Below, one piece after another: positions 43,700 through 53,088 of a stretch of 64,000 nucleotides of DNA. Position 1 is the stretch's first letter. Each line of letters begins with the position of its first letter. Position numbers and translations under genes: made by a program. Origin of the DNA: CAYWIT01 sp964458415 (lineage in GTDB: Bacteria > Pseudomonadota > Alphaproteobacteria > Micavibrionales > UBA2020); NCBI GenBank assembly GCA_964458415.1, contig CAYWIT010000012.1, forward strand, positions 15,237-79,236, given 5' to 3'. The notes under the pieces are model-generated. The model was not told the DNA's origin and ran no database searches. It worked only from the letters and a program-made list of their open reading frames with translations.

Positions 43700-45322
43700 A
43701 TGTCCAAACTCTCTTCCCTGCTTCTTGCCGCTATGATTTTTATCAGCGCTTCCTCCAGCCTGCCGGCTCAGGCAGCGGCGCCGCTGTCTGCCGATGGCGC
43801 GGTGGCCCTGAAAAAGACGGTCGAAGACGCCCTTGCCTATCCATTGGAAACAACAAAAATCTCCGGTCAGGGGCTTGTCATGGCCGGCACCGTAGAAGTA
43901 ACCCCGAAGGACAGTTTTTATGAAGTTCATCTGCCAAAACTGGCGCTGGTCTTCCAGCAGGGCGGAAAGCTGGATATCGGGACCGTGATTGTCAATGCCA
44001 CGCCCGCTGAGGACGGCTCCTATCTTACCAGTCTGGCCTTGCCTACGCCGATGACGTTCTATGACGAAACCAATGCACCTGTAGCAGAGCTTTCCATCGG
44101 TAGCCAGCGTTTTGCCGGCGCCTGGCGTCCGGCACTCGACATCTATACAAAAGTCGATGCCGAATACAAAGACATCGCTATCAAGTCAACCGGCAAGGTT
44201 CCCTTCAATTTTTCTCTGGGTCAGCTCAGGAGTGTCATGGACCTTACCAGAAATGAGGACGGATCGTGGTCCGGACCAAACAATTTCGGTTTGTCCGATA
44301 TCCGGCTCAATGTCACGGACGATGGCGCTCTCGACCTGAAAATATCCTCCCTCATCGCCAAGGCCGTCTATGACAAGGTACGGCTGGAAGGCAACAAGGA
44401 AATCAAGGATAAGGCCCTCGCCATGCTGAAAAACAGTCCGCAGCAGCTGAATCCCGAAGACATGAAAAAATTCATGGACTCCCTGATGCAGGGGATGCAT
44501 GGCCTGCTGGACGGCATGAGCAGCGACTTCTCTCTCAACGGCCTGACGGTTGATATCAAACCGTCCGCCAACCCAGCCCCCGGCACGCTTGCCGAACCTG
44601 TTCACTTCTCGCTCGGCACGCTCTCGAGCGCCTTTGGCCTGAAAGGGCTTTTGCAACAGAAAGGTAGCGCCTTCTTCAAGCTGGGAATGGATCAGCTGGC
44701 CATCGACAATCTTTCCGCCGATATCGCCGGAATGGTGCCTACCGCCAGCAATGTTGAAATCTCCCTTGATAACCTGCCGATGAACGCCCTGAGCGCGGCT
44801 TTCACCTCTCTTGTTTCCAGCGCCATGGACACGGCCCTGACGGCGCAGAATACCACCGATGCCGCACAAAAGGCCGCTATGGAGCAAAAAATGCAGGCCG
44901 CCACCATAACCTCCATGGCGACGATCCCGCAGGCTCTCGTCGATGCCGGCGCAACGCTTTCCATCAAAAACACCTTTACCAAAGCGCCGGATATCTCTTC
45001 GACGCTCGATGGCCAATTCACCGCTAACGCCGCATCCCCCACCCTGGCCACGGGGGCTCTCACTCTCGCCATCAAGGGGATGGATGAACTGATCCTGAAG
45101 TTGCAAACCATGGCGCAGGCTCCGAATGCCAATCCGAAAATCATGGGTTACGTCCAGGGCCTTGTCATGCTTCAGATGATGGGGCAGCAGGAAACCACGC
45201 CGGAGGGCAAGAGCCTCCGGAGCTATAAACTGGAGGTGACGCCGGATGGCAAGACGCTGATGAACGGCTCCGATCTGTCCGCCATGACCACCATGATGGG
45301 CGGCGGCGCGCCTGCCCCCTGA
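43700..45322 (+). CDS. Uncharacterised exported protein, 540 residues
   Basis: A secreted or periplasmic protein, signal peptide MSKLSSLLLAAMIFISASSS with cleavage near AQAAA. The rest is beta-rich with repeated short strand-turn units (VEVTPKDSFYEVHLPKLALV, LDIGTVIVNATPAEDGSYL). A helical middle (NPEDMKKFMDSLMQGMHGLLD) is followed by alternating strands. It resembles the DUF945/DUF2125-type repeat-built periplasmic proteins only loosely, and I do not assign a family. It has an ATG at 43700 preceded by GAAGG, and its own terminator follows at 45345. Confidence 0.65.
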   Translation: MSKLSSLLLAAMIFISASSSLPAQAAAPLSADGAVALKKTVEDALAYPLETTKISGQGLVMAGTVEVTPKDSFYEVHLPKLALVFQQGGKLDIGTVIVNATPAEDGSYLTSLALPTPMTFYDETNAPVAELSIGSQRFAGAWRPALDIYTKVDAEYKDIAIKSTGKVPFNFSLGQLRSVMDLTRNEDGSWSGPNNFGLSDIRLNVTDDGALDLKISSLIAKAVYDKVRLEGNKEIKDKALAMLKNSPQQLNPEDMKKFMDSLMQGMHGLLDGMSSDFSLNGLTVDIKPSANPAPGTLAEPVHFSLGTLSSAFGLKGLLQQKGSAFFKLGMDQLAIDNLSADIAGMVPTASNVEISLDNLPMNALSAAFTSLVSSAMDTALTAQNTTDAAQKAAMEQKMQAATITSMATIPQALVDAGATLSIKNTFTKAPDISSTLDGQFTANAASPTLATGALTLAIKGMDELILKLQTMAQAPNANPKIMGYVQGLVMLQMMGQQETTPEGKSLRSYKLEVTPDGKTLMNGSDLSAMTTMMGGGAPAP

Positions 45323-45344
45323 AAGCCGCTATAGAAAGCGTAAA

Positions 45345-45377
45345 AGAGGGCGTTCCCGCAGGGGCGCCCTCTTTTTT
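45345..45377 (+). terminator. Intrinsic terminator
   Basis: AGAGGGCG (45345-45352) pairs with CGCCCTCT (45365-45372), followed by seven T. It closes the gene ending at 45322. Confidence 0.85.
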
Positions 45378-45440
45378 TGTCCAAAAAATTGCCTGAATCA
45401 CGGACTTTTGCTATATATATAGATAAGGAGATCGTTATTC

Positions 45441-46058
45441 ATGGAAACAAACGACACCTTCAGGCAAGCACGGGACGAAACCCTGAACAGGGTTCTCTCC
45501 CTCCTGCAAACAAAAATTGACGGATTGAACCCTCCGCTTCTCCTCAACATGAACGAGATTGCGCCCACGCTGGCTTTGCAGGCGGCCGAGCGGGAATCCT
45601 GGGCCCTGCTGCAATCCGGTGTCCTGCATTTAAAAAATGGCGCCCCGGGTAATCAGCCCGGCTCCATGGCCGAGGCGCTTTCAAAGGCCAGCCTGCGCCG
45701 CTCCTCCCTTGCCGCCGCGCTGGGCATCAAGCCGCCGCAATTCGAACAGATCTACTTTCCAGCCGATTTTTCCACCGGACATGAAGCCGCCATTTTTTTC
45801 TGCGCCCGTCTTTCCGAAGCGGTAGAAGGGGACATCCTTAAAAGCCGGCAAATCCTCCAGCAAAAAGTCTATGCTGCCGATACCGCCGCCACGCTCAATC
45901 TGCCGGACAGGGAGCGGGAAGATTTCCGCCGCCAGACCGTCACCGCCTTTAATATGCTGGTCAAATCACATGCAGCTGTCTGCCGCGCATTTCGGGCGGA
46001 GCTGTCGGCAATGAAGCCGCCTCCCGCTCGGCCTAAAAACCCCGGGCCCGCGTTATAA
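45441..46058 (+). CDS. Uncharacterised 205-residue helical protein
   Basis: I recognise no family. The sequence is predicted mostly helical and soluble, with TLALQAAERESWALLQSGVL, LAAALGIKPPQFEQIYFPAD, EAAIFFCARLSEAVEGDILK and a proline-rich tail (MKPPPARPKNPGPAL). AAGGAG lies 10 bases before the ATG. The last 6 bases overlap the convergent GNAT gene. Confidence 0.6.
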   Translation: METNDTFRQARDETLNRVLSLLQTKIDGLNPPLLLNMNEIAPTLALQAAERESWALLQSGVLHLKNGAPGNQPGSMAEALSKASLRRSSLAAALGIKPPQFEQIYFPADFSTGHEAAIFFCARLSEAVEGDILKSRQILQQKVYAADTAATLNLPDREREDFRRQTVTAFNMLVKSHAAVCRAFRAELSAMKPPPARPKNPGPAL

Positions 46059-46904
46059 AACGTAATGGCTGGAGCGGCCGACAAACTCATAGCCGATCTT
46101 GCGGTAAATGGAGTTTGAAACCGGATTGCGCGCATCGGCGTAAAGACAGCAGCGTCGGAAGCCATGATCAAGAAGATAACGGCTCAGATGAGCCACAACG
46201 GCGCTGGCATAGCCATGCCCGCGCTGCTCCGGCGGCGTGTAGACAAGATTGATCCGCGCAATATCATCCGCACGGGTAAACCCCGCCTGCGCCACCGGCT
46301 GGCCATCCACTTCCCAGACAGCAATCCGGCTTTCCGCGATCATCTTCTCCGCTTTTTCCTGCGCTTCGGCCAACGTCACGGACTCAAATTTCGGCAGGGC
46401 ATCCTGCGCAAAGGCGAAAATCCACTTTGCCAGCGTTTCCGCCTCGGTGCTTTTGGCAAAGCGAAACGCTCCTTCAACCGGTGCCGGAAATAACACGCGA
46501 TCCAGCGAATAGATAATCTGATCCATATACTCCGAATAATTTCTGTCCTTCAATTGCGCCCATTTTTCCGCGAAAGAAGCCGCCGTGCCGCTTGGCCCGA
46601 CAATGCCGGGGAATTCCATTCCCTGCGCCGCCAGCGCCTCCGCCAGAGCCTCGGGAGGCTGCGCCGTCGTTGCCCGGCTCAGGACAAGATTGTGCAACGG
46701 CATCTGCAAAGCAGCCATATCAATGCCGTTCTCTCCGGCAAGCATGAAAAACCGCGCATCACACTTTCCGGTTTCCTCTTTGCGCCGGAACAATTGCGCG
46801 GAAAGCGACAATATCAGATTGTGCTCGATTTCATGCCGGTGCAGAAAATCGCCACACTGATCAAGAAACGCCACCGGACAGGAAAGGTATGTAATATTGT
46901 CCAT
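46053..46904 (-). CDS. GNAT-family N-acetyltransferase
   Basis: A 283-residue two-part protein. The N-terminal ~130 residues have no motif I recognise (SLSAQLFRRKEETGK). The C-terminal GNAT domain has VAQAGFTRADDIARINLVYT, the acetyl-CoA loop PPEQRGHGYASAVVAHLSRY with the Q-x-x-G-x-G/A consensus, and CCLYADARNPVSNSIYRKIGYEFVG. The acceptor substrate is unknown. Only 1 base separates it from hemW, so it is the last gene of the hrcA-side minus operon. Confidence 0.85.
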   Translation of the reverse strand: MDNITYLSCPVAFLDQCGDFLHRHEIEHNLILSLSAQLFRRKEETGKCDARFFMLAGENGIDMAALQMPLHNLVLSRATTAQPPEALAEALAAQGMEFPGIVGPSGTAASFAEKWAQLKDRNYSEYMDQIIYSLDRVLFPAPVEGAFRFAKSTEAETLAKWIFAFAQDALPKFESVTLAEAQEKAEKMIAESRIAVWEVDGQPVAQAGFTRADDIARINLVYTPPEQRGHGYASAVVAHLSRYLLDHGFRRCCLYADARNPVSNSIYRKIGYEFVGRSSHYVL

Positions 46905-46905
46905 G

Positions 46906-48087
46906 CTACTCCGCCAGAAGATATTTCAAAAGGGCGTCCAGTCGCTGTCGTCCCGCCGCACTGGCGGAGAGATGCGTATCGGAAAGAACCAGCAACCCTT
47001 CCTTCAACAGTATTTTCGCCCGTTCCCCATTAACAAACAATGAAAATGGCGCTCCGGCAACGCTATGAAAATACGCTGTATCAATCCCGTCCCGCAGGCG
47101 CAGCCCCATCAGCAACATTTCCTGCGCCATTTTTGTCGCCGGAATGGTTTCGAACGGATGAGCGCCATGTCCGTCTGCCGTAACCCGCTGCAACCAGATG
47201 TCCGGCGCCCGATGGGCACGAGTCGCCTGTTTCTGCCCGTTCAGCGTCAGGCGGCCATGGGCGCCAGGGCCAATGCCGGCATAATCGCCGTAACGCCAAT
47301 AAACCAGATTATGCCGCGATTCCGCTCCCCGCCGCGCGTGATTGGAAATCTCGTAAGCGGGAAGGCCTGCTGCGGCCGCCATCTCCTGCGTCATCTCGAA
47401 GAGCGTGGCGCCGCATCCTTCGTCGGGCATAAGCAGTTCACCGCGCTGATGCAGCGTGTGAAACTTTGTCCCCTCCTCGATCGTAAGCTGATAAAGAGAG
47501 AGATGCTCCCCCGCCAGCGCCAAAGCCTCGGCCAGTTCTGCACGCCACATAGCCTCGGTCTGGCCGGGACGGGCATAAATCAGGTCAAAGGAATAACGAT
47601 CGAAAATTCCGGCAGCCGTTTTCACCGCCGCAATGGCTTCCGCCGCCGAATGCTGACGACCCAGTTGCTGCAGGGACTCATCGCGCAGCGACTGCACGCC
47701 AAGCGAAACCCGGTTAACACCTGCCATGCGGAACCCGCGCAGTTTTTCCGCCTCGACGGACGTCGGGTTGGCCTCCAGCGTAATTTCTGTTTCCGGCGGA
47801 ATACCCCATAAGTCATTAATATTTTGCAACACGGATTCAACCGTCGCCGGATGCATCAGCGAGGGCGTTCCGCCGCCAAAAAAGACCGAGACGATACGTC
47901 GCGGCCCGGTCAATTCTTGGTAATACCGCAATTCCTGCGCATAAGCTCTGGCCCAATCCTCCTGCGGGATGCGTTCCTGCACATGACTGTTAAAGTCACA
48001 ATAGGGGCATTTGGACAGGCAAAACGGCCAATGGATATAAACAGCCAGATCCTCTGCCGCTGTCATTTCTTTTTTTAACGGAAGCAT
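46906..48087 (-). CDS. hemW: HemW-type radical SAM heme chaperone (HemN-like)
   Basis: A 393-residue radical SAM protein. The iron-sulfur motif is CLSKCPYC in YIHWPFCLSKCPYCDFNSH, and FFGGGTPSLM follows. LEANPTSVEAEKL and GVNRVSLGVQSLRDE are SAM- and substrate-side blocks, and LYQLTIEEGTKF follows. HemW lacks the extra Cys that marks HemN, and here it reads C-x3-C-x2-C then Asp-Phe, as in HemW. The ATG at 48087 overlaps the end of rdgB by 13 bases; the ATG at 48066 is an alternative. It is between rdgB and the GNAT gene. Confidence 0.93.
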   Translation of the reverse strand: MLPLKKEMTAAEDLAVYIHWPFCLSKCPYCDFNSHVQERIPQEDWARAYAQELRYYQELTGPRRIVSVFFGGGTPSLMHPATVESVLQNINDLWGIPPETEITLEANPTSVEAEKLRGFRMAGVNRVSLGVQSLRDESLQQLGRQHSAAEAIAAVKTAAGIFDRYSFDLIYARPGQTEAMWRAELAEALALAGEHLSLYQLTIEEGTKFHTLHQRGELLMPDEGCGATLFEMTQEMAAAAGLPAYEISNHARRGAESRHNLVYWRYGDYAGIGPGAHGRLTLNGQKQATRAHRAPDIWLQRVTADGHGAHPFETIPATKMAQEMLLMGLRLRDGIDTAYFHSVAGAPFSLFVNGERAKILLKEGLLVLSDTHLSASAAGRQRLDALLKYLLAE

Positions 48088-48671
48088 TTGTCCATCATCG
48101 CCTGAAAGGCCCGGGCACGATGGCTGATGATATTCTTTTCCTCTGCATCCATTTCAGCATAGGTCCTGCCATGGCCGACAGGCTGGAAAACCGGATCATA
48201 ACCATGGCCCCTCTTACCCCGTGGCGGCCAGACCATTATCCCCTCCGCACGGCCCTCGACACTCTCGCAATGGCCGTCCGGCCAGCACAGCACCAGACAA
48301 GAAACAAAATACGCCCCACGGTCGGTAGCATTCCCCATCGCATCATGCACTTTTTGCATCGCCCTGTTAAAATCACGTCCCGGCTCGGCCCAATCCGCGG
48401 AATAAACACCGGGGTCGCCCTTCAGCGCTGCAACACAAAGCCCGCTATCATCGGCCAGCGCCGGTTTCCCCGTCGCGGCAGCCACCGCCAAGGCCTTGAT
48501 CGTTGCGTTTTCAATGAAGGTCGTGCCGGTTTCTTCCGGTGCTGCCAACCCAAAATCAGCCGCACAAAACAGGCTTTCCACACAATCCCCGAACATATCG
48601 CGGAATTCAGCCAGCTTGCCGCGATTATGCGTGGCAATCACCAGCTCGGATCCTGAGAACTTTCTTGTCAT
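48075..48671 (-). CDS. rdgB: RdgB/HAM1-family non-canonical purine NTP pyrophosphatase
   Basis: A 198-residue house-cleaning enzyme that removes ITP, dITP and XTP. Motifs are VIATHNRGKLAEFRDMF (phosphate end), EETGTTFIENATIKALA, ALADDSGLCVAALKGDPGVYS, and GKRGHGYDPVFQPVGHGRTYAEM. The end is ISHRARAFQAMMDK, as is usual. The gene abuts the ankyrin gene upstream with no spacer. Confidence 0.95.
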   Translation of the reverse strand: MTRKFSGSELVIATHNRGKLAEFRDMFGDCVESLFCAADFGLAAPEETGTTFIENATIKALAVAAATGKPALADDSGLCVAALKGDPGVYSADWAEPGRDFNRAMQKVHDAMGNATDRGAYFVSCLVLCWPDGHCESVEGRAEGIMVWPPRGKRGHGYDPVFQPVGHGRTYAEMDAEEKNIISHRARAFQAMMDKCFR

Positions 48672-49724
48672 TTACGGCGTCGGCGGTTTGCGTGCCAGTC
48701 TTTGCAGCCTCAGCATACCCACATAATTGTTGAGACGCTTTTCCACGGTTGCGCGTGCCCCGTATTTGTAAAGATCGGGATCACGGTTAAGCGTTTCCAG
48801 CGCTTTTTCGGCATCAGCCCCGTGACGGAGACAAAACTGAAAAGCTTCGGCAGGCTTTTGCGAATTCAAGGCAGCAAGAAGGGCGTATTCCTTGCCGTCC
48901 GCGCCATGAACGCTCAGCCCGCCCTTGGCCACCAGAAGTTCGGCCACGGCCATATCTCCTTTGGCGATAACCTCAAGCAGATGCCGATCATTTGGTTTCA
49001 TCCCGCGATCCAGCAGCTTTTCAAACAGCGCCATAGGTGCGGACAGGGCATAATACAGAATATCCGCCTGTACGTGCACATCCACCGCCTCTGGCTTCGC
49101 CCCGTTTTTCAACAGGAATGCCGCCATTTCCATGCGTCCCGCCTGCATCGCGGTCCTGAAAATATCGTGTTCGCCGCTGTTCACATCGGCGCCTTTGGCC
49201 AGCAGATGCCGGACCATGCCGAGAGAAGCCCCTCCGCTTACGGCGCTGCTCAACGCCCATGAAGCGTCGCCGCCACGGCGCAACAGATAGTCCACTTTTT
49301 TATAATTACCCTCGATAGCCGCCTGCGGCAATGCCGGGCGGACGTCGAAGCGCGACGCACTGTTCGGATGCGCCCCGCATTTGTCGATCAGGTAATCCGC
49401 GACGCGGAAATGCCCGTGCAGCGCCGCCGTATGGAAAGCATCCATTGCCGGATTTGGCACACGCCCCTCATATCCGAGGGTTTTGCAAACCTGCTCCATC
49501 GTAGCCAGCCGCCCGAACATCGCGGCCTGTTCCAGCACACGGGAAATCTTCACACTGCCCCAGTCTTTCGGCTTGGCAGAGATCGCCTCGATCACCGCGT
49601 CCATGCGCCACTGCTTGCCGCCCGCGATTTCCCTGAGCAACGCCGCTTCCTTGATGTAGGGAGGACGGTTTTTCAGGTTCGCCACCATGTTTTTATAACG
49701 CAGCGTCTCTTTCATGTCTTTCAT
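48672..49724 (-). CDS. Ankyrin-repeat protein, 350 residues
   Basis: A soluble protein of ankyrin-type repeats inserted between rph and rdgB. Repeats are visible as DAFHTAALHGHFRVADYLIDK, ALPQAAIEGNYKKVDYLLRRGGD, SLGMVRHLLAKGADVNSGEHDIFRTAMQAGRMEMAAFLLKNGA, and LLEVIAKGDMAVAELLVAKGG. AGAGGA lies 9 bases before the ATG. It lacks the C-terminal module shared by the other ankyrin-like proteins in the window. A target is not visible. Confidence 0.82.
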   Translation of the reverse strand: MKDMKETLRYKNMVANLKNRPPYIKEAALLREIAGGKQWRMDAVIEAISAKPKDWGSVKISRVLEQAAMFGRLATMEQVCKTLGYEGRVPNPAMDAFHTAALHGHFRVADYLIDKCGAHPNSASRFDVRPALPQAAIEGNYKKVDYLLRRGGDASWALSSAVSGGASLGMVRHLLAKGADVNSGEHDIFRTAMQAGRMEMAAFLLKNGAKPEAVDVHVQADILYYALSAPMALFEKLLDRGMKPNDRHLLEVIAKGDMAVAELLVAKGGLSVHGADGKEYALLAALNSQKPAEAFQFCLRHGADAEKALETLNRDPDLYKYGARATVEKRLNNYVGMLRLQRLARKPPTP

Positions 49725-49738
49725 TTTTGAAATCCTCT

Positions 49739-50458
49739 TTAAATCTGTTCAATTGCTTTTTTCTGATATTCCGCCAGCGCGGCGATGCCTTTGCGGGCAA
49801 GCCCCATCATCTCCATGAACTGCTCCTGCGAAAAAGCGCGTTGCTCGGCAGTGCCTTGTATCTCGACCAGACCGCCAGAGCCCGTCATGACAAAATTGGC
49901 GTCTGCTTCTGCAGAAGAATCTTCTGCATAATCCAGATCCAGCACGCTCAGGCCTTGATAAACCCCGCAAGAAACGGCAGCCACCGTATCCACCAGCGGA
50001 TTTTGTTTCACGGCGCCGATTTTCTGCAGATGCGCGCAAGCCTGCTGCAAGGCCACATATGACCCGGTAATCGCAGCCGTGCGTGTGCCGCCATCCGCCT
50101 GAATAACATCGCAGTCGAGGATGATCTGGACATCCGGCATGGCCTCCAGCTTGACGATGGCGCGCAACGCCCGCCCGATCAGCCGTTGAATTTCCTGCGT
50201 GCGCCCCGACTGCTTGCCGCGGGCGGCCTCGCGGTCCATGCGCCCGCCGGTCGAACGCGGCAGCATGCCGTATTCCGCCGTAACCCAGCCGCGCCCCTTG
50301 CCTTTGAGCCACGAGGGAATGCGCTCTTCCACGCTCGCGGTACAAAGCACATGCGTATTGCCGAACCGCGCCATGCACGAACCTTCGGCATGCGGCGAAT
50401 ATCCGGGTTCAAGAGAGATCGCGCGGAGTTGATCCGCCTGACGGCCAGAGGGGCGCAT
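49739..50458 (-). CDS. rph: Ribonuclease PH
   Basis: A 239-residue phosphorolytic 3'-5' exoribonuclease that trims tRNA precursors. Family features are MRPSGRQADQLRAISLEPGY, GSCMARFGNTHVLCTASVEE, WVTAEYGMLPRSTGGRMDRE, QSGRTQEIQRLIGRALRAI, LDCDVIQADGGTRTAAITGS, and TGSGGLVEIQGTAEQRAFS. Full length. In an operon with the dnaJ-like and ankyrin genes. Confidence 0.97.
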   Translation of the reverse strand: MRPSGRQADQLRAISLEPGYSPHAEGSCMARFGNTHVLCTASVEERIPSWLKGKGRGWVTAEYGMLPRSTGGRMDREAARGKQSGRTQEIQRLIGRALRAIVKLEAMPDVQIILDCDVIQADGGTRTAAITGSYVALQQACAHLQKIGAVKQNPLVDTVAAVSCGVYQGLSVLDLDYAEDSSAEADANFVMTGSGGLVEIQGTAEQRAFSQEQFMEMMGLARKGIAALAEYQKKAIEQI

Positions 50459-50478
50459 ATCGGTATCCTTTCAGGTAT

Positions 50479-51189
50479 TTAAAATCCGGGGCCACCGGGC
50501 TGTTTTCTGGCCTTGGCAATAGCTTTGTCCAGCTCGCCCATAAAGTCGCGCAGATTTTCGCGGAATTTTTCCAGCACCTCGACCGGGACAGCGGCGTCCT
50601 GAATTTTTTGAGACATTCTGTCTGCCTCCCGCGCCGTTTCACGGAATTTTTCGGTCACTGTCATTGAGGGCGCTTCAGCGGCAGGCGTTTCAGCCATGCC
50701 CCCTTCGGAAGAAGCCGCACCGTTTCCCCGGCGCGCCTCCCGACGACGACGACGCATCTCGGCAGCATCATCAAGATCTGCGCCAGTCCTGCCCGCTCCC
50801 GATGTCTGGGCGGCACCACTGCGCTCTGCGCGCTCCGTAAAGAAATTTATCGCATCTTCCGCCGAATAGGTTTTGCGCGGCGTCGGCTTTGAAACACCGC
50901 TCTGGCTGGCGCCGGAGGAATTCCCCCTCCCCAGGTTTTCAACACCTTTATGGCCATAGCGGTTATAGGTCTCGCGCTTGACAGGGTCGCTCAACACATC
51001 ATGCGCTTCCTTGGCATCCCTGAATTTCCTGGCGGCTTCCTCTTTTTGCGCATCCGTCAGTCCGGTCTTGTTCTTGATAACGTCCGGATGATTGCGCATC
51101 ACCACTTTCTGGAACGCACGCTTGATCTCGTCAGCACTGGCCTCTCTGGAAACGCCGAGGGCTTCATAATATTCAGGTTTGTCTGTCAT
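50479..51189 (-). CDS. J-domain protein (DnaJ-like co-chaperone)
   Basis: A 236-residue protein. Residues 5-80 are a J domain with the HPD motif in MRNHPDVIKNK and a last helix VLSDPVKRETYNRYG. The rest is a linker rich in Gly, Ser, Arg and Ala (NSSGASQSGVSKPTPRK) and a final helical part (TVTEKFRETAREADRMSQKI). There is no zinc finger or substrate-binding domain, so it is not a full DnaJ; it probably recruits DnaK to some client. First gene of the minus operon, diverging from hrcA. Confidence 0.88.
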   Translation of the reverse strand: MTDKPEYYEALGVSREASADEIKRAFQKVVMRNHPDVIKNKTGLTDAQKEEAARKFRDAKEAHDVLSDPVKRETYNRYGHKGVENLGRGNSSGASQSGVSKPTPRKTYSAEDAINFFTERAERSGAAQTSGAGRTGADLDDAAEMRRRRREARRGNGAASSEGGMAETPAAEAPSMTVTEKFRETAREADRMSQKIQDAAVPVEVLEKFRENLRDFMGELDKAIAKARKQPGGPGF

Positions 51190-51266
51190 TCTTCACCTGC
51201 TTGGAATCGCTTGTTTTTTGTTTTTGCTTTCTCGGAACTATAGCAATTTTTTTAGTTATGTCAATA

Positions 51267-51284
51267 TTCAATAACATCATTGAA
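51267..51284. promoter_or_regulatory. Inverted repeat between the divergent dnaJ-like and hrcA genes
   Basis: TTCAAT-AACATC-ATTGAA is a perfect 6-bp repeat with a 6-base spacer, in an AT-rich stretch 40 bases before the hrcA start. No CIRCE element (TTAGCACTC-N9-GAGTGCTAA) is visible here or before dnaK, so this could be an alternative operator. Confidence 0.35.
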
Positions 51285-51323
51285 TTTATTGGTTTTTAAC
51301 GCAATTTACCTATATTATGCCTT

Positions 51324-52361
51324 ATGATCAGGGAAATGAACGACAGAACGCGGCAGATTCTCAAGCTCGTGGTGGATGCTTATGTGGAAACCGGAGAACC
51401 GGTCGGCTCGCTCGCCATTTCACAAAAACTGGGCATGAAACTTTCTCCCGCCACAATTCGTCATACGATGTCGATGCTGGAAGAAATGGGCTTGCTTTAT
51501 TCCCCCCATACCTCGGCGGGGCGCCTGCCGACGGAAAGCGGATTAACCGTTTTTGTTGATGGCCTGCTGGAGCTTGACGATCTGCCGGAAGCCGACCGCT
51601 ACAGCATCGATCAAAAACTGCAAACAGCCCGGGGGCAATCTCTGACCGATGTTCTGGATCAGACCAGCCGCTTTCTTTCCGGGCTTTCCTCCTGCGCCGG
51701 ACTTGTTTTTGCACCGAAAAACGAGGAGCCCGTTAAACAGATCGAATTTGTCCTGCTCTCGCCGGGACGCGTCCTCGGCATTCTGGTCACGACCTCCGGC
51801 AGCGTGGAGAACCGTATTCTTGACGTCCCCACCGACGTCACGGCAACGACCCTGACCCGTGCCGCCAACTATCTGAATGCGCATCTGGCTGACAAGACCC
51901 TGCCTGAAGCGGCAAAACATATTACCGCAGATCTTGGCAGAGACCGCGCCCAGCTTGATGCGCTGACCGCACGGGTTGTTGAGTCCGGCATCGCCAGTCT
52001 TGCCCCGCAGGAATCCGGCGGACATCTTTTTATCCGCGGGCAATCGAACCTGCTCGACGACGTTACCGCCTTGGAAGATCTGGAGCGCATCCGCGCCCTC
52101 TTTGACGCGCTTGAGGCCAAGGAAACAATGCTCCGGCTGCTGGACGCCACGCGCAACGCCGATGGCGTGAAAATTTTTATCGGCGCCGAAAACAAGCTTT
52201 TCAGTCATTCCGGATGCAGCGTGATCGTCTCCCCCTGCCGGGCAGCGGATTCGCGGATTGTAGGCGCTATCGGCGTGATCGGCCCGACCAGACTCAATTA
52301 TGGCCGTATTATTCCGGTCGTGAATTATACCTCGCAGCTCATTAGCAAGATTATCAGCTGA
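51324..52361 (+). CDS. hrcA: Heat-inducible transcription repressor HrcA
   Basis: A 345-residue repressor of chaperone genes. The winged-helix part is MNDRTRQILKLVVDAYVETG, EPVGSLAISQKLGMKLSPATIR, MLEEMGLLYSPHTSAGRLPTESG. The dimerisation/insertion part ends with the family block VSPCRAADSRIVGAIGVIGPTRLNYGRIIP. ATG at 51324 is taken; ATG at 51336 is an alternative with AGGG very close. A grpE gene follows after 94 bases. Confidence 0.95.
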   Translation: MIREMNDRTRQILKLVVDAYVETGEPVGSLAISQKLGMKLSPATIRHTMSMLEEMGLLYSPHTSAGRLPTESGLTVFVDGLLELDDLPEADRYSIDQKLQTARGQSLTDVLDQTSRFLSGLSSCAGLVFAPKNEEPVKQIEFVLLSPGRVLGILVTTSGSVENRILDVPTDVTATTLTRAANYLNAHLADKTLPEAAKHITADLGRDRAQLDALTARVVESGIASLAPQESGGHLFIRGQSNLLDDVTALEDLERIRALFDALEAKETMLRLLDATRNADGVKIFIGAENKLFSHSGCSVIVSPCRAADSRIVGAIGVIGPTRLNYGRIIPVVNYTSQLISKIIS

Positions 52362-52455
52362 AAAAGTAATTTTATTGCGTTATGTGAAAAATGCCTTGAC
52401 CCCCTTGCCACTTTCCATTAATAAATATGAAAATACAAAAAGATGGAGCAATCCC

Positions 52456-53076
52456 ATGGCCGATGAAAAAAAACCCGATCCTGAAATGTCCCCCGAGGAT
52501 GCCGAACATCAGCGCAAAATGGCCGCCCTGTTTGATGATATAGAAGACGAAGACGGTGAAGTTATCGAGACCGTCGAGGGTCTGCGCAAGGAGCGAGATG
52601 ACCTGCTCGCGACAGTATCCCGGCTTTCCGCCGGCTTTGCCACCGAGAGACAAAACCTGCAACGCCGCGCGCAAGAAGCAGGCGACAGCCTCAAAAGAAC
52701 AGAGGCCAAAGCCGAGCAGGACAAAAAATACGCCATTGAAAAATTCATCAAGGAACTTCTGCCCGTCGTCGATACGATGGAGCTTGGCCTGAATGCCATC
52801 AAGAAACAATCCTCCGGCGAGGATCCAAAATACGACAAGCTCGCCGAGGGCATTGAAAAAACACTGGGCCAGTTGACCACCGTGTTCAACAAGTTCGGCG
52901 TGAAAGAGATAAACCCGTTGAATCAGGAATTTGACGCCAACGAGCACGATGCCATCACTACGCAGGAAAAAGACGGCGTCGAGCCTGAAACCGTCATCCA
53001 TGTCGCGCAAAAAGGCTACAAGATCGAAGACCGCGTCATCCGTCCGGCCAAGGTTATTGTTACACCCCCGCAGTAA
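52456..53076 (+). CDS. grpE: GrpE nucleotide exchange factor, first copy
   Basis: A 206-residue co-chaperone for DnaK. An acidic head (DDIEDEDGEVIETVEGLRKE) leads into a long coiled coil and the GrpE block KKYAIEKFIKELLPVVDTMELGLNA, with the beta-wing end VIHVAQKGYKIEDRVIRPAKVIV. This one has the YAIEKFIKELLPVVDTMELGL kind, more like the beta/gammaproteobacterial than the alphaproteobacterial type. GGAG is 8 bases before ATG at 52456. A second, clearly different grpE lies 441 bases downstream. Confidence 0.93.
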   Translation: MADEKKPDPEMSPEDAEHQRKMAALFDDIEDEDGEVIETVEGLRKERDDLLATVSRLSAGFATERQNLQRRAQEAGDSLKRTEAKAEQDKKYAIEKFIKELLPVVDTMELGLNAIKKQSSGEDPKYDKLAEGIEKTLGQLTTVFNKFGVKEINPLNQEFDANEHDAITTQEKDGVEPETVIHVAQKGYKIEDRVIRPAKVIVTPPQ

Positions 53077-53088
53077 AGAAAAGACGCC

